Source of the DNA: Acidobacteriota bacterium
GTDB lineage: Bacteria; Acidobacteriota; Terriglobia; UBA7540
Length of the DNA stretch: 51,269 bases
Assembly (NCBI GenBank): GCA_902812365.1
Contig: CADDZC010000021.1
Location: 1 to 51,269 of the forward strand
Reading direction: 5' to 3'
Of this stretch, positions 49,103-51,269 are shown in pieces. A program made the position numbers and the translations under genes. Below the pieces are notes generated by a model, which was not told the DNA's origin, did not search any database, and worked only from the letters and a program-made list of their open reading frames with translations. Positions within the stretch are counted from its first letter, which is position 1. The number at the start of each line of letters is the position of its first letter.

Positions 49103-50889
49103 CGAGCCCCTCCGGGCGAGCCACCGACTTGCCTCCGCAATGGCAGGCACGGCCGAGCGATATCGCGGTGAACGAGCGGGAGTCAGCTCCTGACCCTTCG
49201 GTAGTGAACCCCAGCCCCATGCGCGAGACCCTCGAGACGGACGTGGTGATCGTTGGCGCCGGTCCGGCCGGTCTGAGTTGCGCGCTGAGGCTGGTTCAGC
49301 TTATTCAAAGCCGTCCGGCCGGGAGCGGAGCCGGGGCGGCGTGGCCGCTCAAACCTGAAAACATCTATGTGCTTGAAAAGGCCGGCGAGCTCGGAGCGCA
49401 TTGCCTGTCGGGCGCGGTGCTTGACCCGAAGGCGCTGCGGGAACTCGTCCCCGATTGGGAATCCAGAGGCGCTCCGCTCGAGTCGCCGGTCACCCGCGAC
49501 GCCCTCGTCTACCTCACCCCCCGGCACCGGTTCAAGGTGCCGATCACCCCGCCTTTTCTCCGCAATCGCGGGAATTATGTTATATCGCTCAACAGACTGG
49601 TGAAGTGGCTGGGCGGTCTGGCCGAGCAGGCCGGCGTCAGCCTGTTCCCCGGGTTCGCCGGCGCCGAGCTGCTCTATGAGGGTGACCGCGTGGCCGGAGT
49701 CCGAACCGATGACAAAGGCCTGGACAAGCATGGCAAGCCCAAGGCGAATTTTCAGCCGGGCTTGAATTTGCACGCCAAGGTCACGGTACTGGCGGAAGGT
49801 CCGCGCGGGTCGCTCACGAAACAGCTCATCCAGAGGTTTCAACTCGACCGCGGGCGAAATCCCCAAAACTACTCGATCGGGGTTAAAGAGTTGTGGGAGA
49901 TTCCCCCCGGCCGCCTGCGTCCCGGGCAGGTCACGCACACGGCCGGTTGGCCGTTGACGTCGCGGCAGTTTGGGGGTGGGTTCCTCTATGCCCTCTCCGC
50001 CACCCGCCTGGCCATTGGCCTAGTCGTGGGGCTGGACGCCGAGGACCCGCGTTTTGACGGTCACGCGGCCTTCCAGCGCTGGAAGACCCATCCTTGGATC
50101 CGCCGGCTGCTCGAAGGCGGACAATTGGTGCGGTATGGGGCGAAGACGATTCCCGAAGGGGGTTATTTCGCCATACCGGTCACCGCCCTGAACGGCGCGT
50201 TAATTGTCGGCGACTCGGCGGGATTCCTTAACTCTCAGCGGCTCAAGGGAATTCATCTGGCGATGAAGACGGGCATGCTCGCCGCTGAAACGATTGACGC
50301 GGCGTTGCGACGGAGCGACACCTCCCAGGCTGCGCTCGCTGAATTTGAGAACGCCTGGCGCTCGAGCTGGGTGGGCAAAGAGCTGTGGAAGGTGCGTAAC
50401 TTTCGCCAGGGATTCGAACGAGGGTTCTATCCCGGCATCCTTCATGCGGGATTGCAGTGGCTGACCGGTGGGCGGGGCGCGAGGAGCCGCTACCCGGCGC
50501 GCCCCGACTACGAGTCCATGAAGCGGCTGGCTGAGGTTTCGGTTTCATCTCCGCCGCGCGTCAAGCCCGACAACTGTCTGACGTTTGATAAATTGAAAGA
50601 CGTTTATTATTCCTCGACATCCCACGAGGAGGATCAGCCATCTCACCTCCAAATCGCTGATTTCAATATTTGTAACGGCCGGTGCGTCGTGGAGTATGGG
50701 AATCCCTGCCAATATTTCTGTCCGGCCCAGGTCTACGAGATGGAGGAGGCCCCGGACGGCAGCCCACACCTGAAGCTAAATCCTTCCAATTGTGTTCATT
50801 GCAAGACCTGCGACATCGCCGACCCGTACCAGATCATTACCTGGGTGTGTCCGCAGGGAGGAGGGGGTCCCCACTACGACGGCATGTGA
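49099..50889 (+). CDS. Electron transfer flavoprotein-ubiquinone oxidoreductase (ETF-QO)
   Basis: A membrane-associated iron-sulfur flavoprotein that passes electrons from ETF to the quinone pool during fatty- and amino-acid oxidation. The FAD motif VIVGAGPAGL lies at 51-60. The middle part has ETF-QO segments (GAHCLSGAVLDPKAL, YSIGVKELWEIP, GDSAGFLN, KGIHLAMKTGMLAAE). The C-terminal ferredoxin-like domain keeps the four 4Fe-4S cysteines (YFCPAQVY and NCVHCKTCDI) and ends in CPQGGGGPHYDGM, as expected. The length of 596 fits the family. The start is uncertain: GTG 49099 overlaps the previous stop, while ATG 49219 starts just before the FAD motif. The ETF subunit genes are not in this window. 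Confidence 0.95.
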   Translation: MTSPSGRATDLPPQWQARPSDIAVNERESAPDPSVVNPSPMRETLETDVVIVGAGPAGLSCALRLVQLIQSRPAGSGAGAAWPLKPENIYVLEKAGELGAHCLSGAVLDPKALRELVPDWESRGAPLESPVTRDALVYLTPRHRFKVPITPPFLRNRGNYVISLNRLVKWLGGLAEQAGVSLFPGFAGAELLYEGDRVAGVRTDDKGLDKHGKPKANFQPGLNLHAKVTVLAEGPRGSLTKQLIQRFQLDRGRNPQNYSIGVKELWEIPPGRLRPGQVTHTAGWPLTSRQFGGGFLYALSATRLAIGLVVGLDAEDPRFDGHAAFQRWKTHPWIRRLLEGGQLVRYGAKTIPEGGYFAIPVTALNGALIVGDSAGFLNSQRLKGIHLAMKTGMLAAETIDAALRRSDTSQAALAEFENAWRSSWVGKELWKVRNFRQGFERGFYPGILHAGLQWLTGGRGARSRYPARPDYESMKRLAEVSVSSPPRVKPDNCLTFDKLKDVYYSSTSHEEDQPSHLQIADFNICNGRCVVEYGNPCQYFCPAQVYEMEEAPDGSPHLKLNPSNCVHCKTCDIADPYQIITWVCPQGGGGPHYDGM

Positions 50890-50979
50890 TCCCCAACGCC
50901 CAGTGGACGGCAGCAAACGCCCTGAAAAGACAGGTCTTGACCATGAGAAACAATTTAATTTCGGGTAATCAAAAAGGCC

Positions 50980-51009
50980 TTGACAGGCCGCTTAACTCTT
51001 CTTTACACT
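50980..51009 (+). promoter_or_regulatory. Strong sigma70 promoter before the last gene
   Basis: A perfect TTGACA (50980-50985), 18-bp spacer and TACACT (51004-51009). The predicted start near 51016 leaves a leader of about 70 nt. Confidence 0.7.
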
Positions 51010-51085
51010 GGCTGGGCTTTTAATAAAGGGGGAATAATTCGAGGCCGGCACGGCTAGCACCGCCCGGCTCAAAGGAGAGATTGAA

Positions 51086-51269
51086 ATGTCCAGCACACAG
51101 TTCAGATCACGCATCGCGTTGTCGATTCTTCTGGTTGGATTATTCGCCTCCGTTCCGGCGTGGGCAGGGTCGGCGGTGGTAGGATCGGTGGCAGGGAGTT
51201 TGAATGCGACGGTAGGAGGGCAGGCGCTGCTGCCGAACGCGGTGATTTTCAGTGGGGACAGTCTGCAGG
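51086..51269 (+). CDS. Secreted protein, N-terminal fragment
   Basis: Partial gene: 61 residues before the window ends. AGGAG lies 8 nt before the ATG. A clear signal peptide (RIALSILLVGLFASVPAWA, cleavage near AWAG) is followed by SAVVGSVAGSLNATVGGQALLPNAVIFSGDSLQ. The Gly/Ser/Val-rich pattern ending in a GD-type turn resembles the start of FecR-like domains, but the fragment is too short to assign. A strong promoter upstream suggests high expression. No function is assigned. Confidence 0.7.
   Translation, partial: MSSTQFRSRIALSILLVGLFASVPAWAGSAVVGSVAGSLNATVGGQALLPNAVIFSGDSLQ

Noticed and set aside
51016-51085. Riboswitch (cyclic-di-GMP type) in the leader of the last gene
   Set aside because: The short GC-rich leader does not show the conserved GEMM core or tetraloop-receptor elements.
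1-51269. CRISPR array, rRNA, intact insertion sequence or prophage
   Set aside because: No regularly spaced repeats, rRNA sequence, transposase or integrase motifs, or phage structural genes were seen on either strand.

Overview
The window looks like a chromosomal piece of an Acidobacteriota genome, probably of the Bryobacterales/Solibacter type. This is inferred from the GC-rich sequence, three very large TonB-dependent receptors with an N-terminal carboxypeptidase-regulatory-like (Oar-type) domain and no SusD partners, many secreted TPR proteins, and secreted or Tat-exported carbohydrate enzymes. There is no rRNA, CRISPR array or intact insertion sequence. One tRNA (CAU anticodon) and one decayed ABC-permease gene are present.

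Region 1 (1-21785) is a catabolic locus built around an IclR-family regulator (5556-6386). Leftward from the regulator run two overlapping TPR genes, a mandelate-racemase-type enolase-superfamily enzyme, an M24 metallopeptidase and an APC permease cut by the window edge. Rightward lie TonB receptor 1, a phosphotriesterase-like hydrolase, a GH30-like glycosidase, a TPR protein, TonB receptor 2, a PHP-domain metallohydrolase and a secreted protein likely of all-helical-barrel type. A 16-bp palindrome, GTTCAA-N5-TGAAC, occurs between the regulator and the leftward operon and upstream of both receptors. In all three cases it starts exactly 67 bp before a -10-like hexamer. I propose these as IclR-box activation sites of one regulon.

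Region 2 (21909-33971) is a second carbohydrate-uptake locus. A leftward operon of TPR protein, TonB receptor 3 and a Tat-exported GH63-like glycosidase starts at a strong promoter carrying the palindrome AAAGCGCTTT just past its -10. A LacI-family gene with a TTG start diverges from it and has a second copy (TAAGCGCTTA) in its own leader. Beyond it, a glycosidase-like/SUMF1 fusion gene overlaps the start of an L-rhamnose symporter (RhaT) gene, which suggests rhamnose-containing glycans as substrates.

Region 3 (33988-41037) holds the frameshifted permease remnant, a secreted Fes-like esterase, a run of 2-hydroxyacid dehydrogenase, flavin reductase and DUF488 genes, a secreted M28 peptidase and the tRNA. 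Region 4 (41038-47105) is a complete tripartite RND efflux operon in the order TolC-like, adaptor, pump. Region 5 (47411-51269) has a Ni/Co-type transporter with a histidine-rich loop, a YfgM-like membrane-anchored TPR protein, ETF-ubiquinone oxidoreductase and the start of a secreted protein behind a strong promoter.

Start codons were chosen from ribosome-binding sites, signal peptides and family length, so many genes begin inside longer open frames. All functions are read from motifs without database searches.
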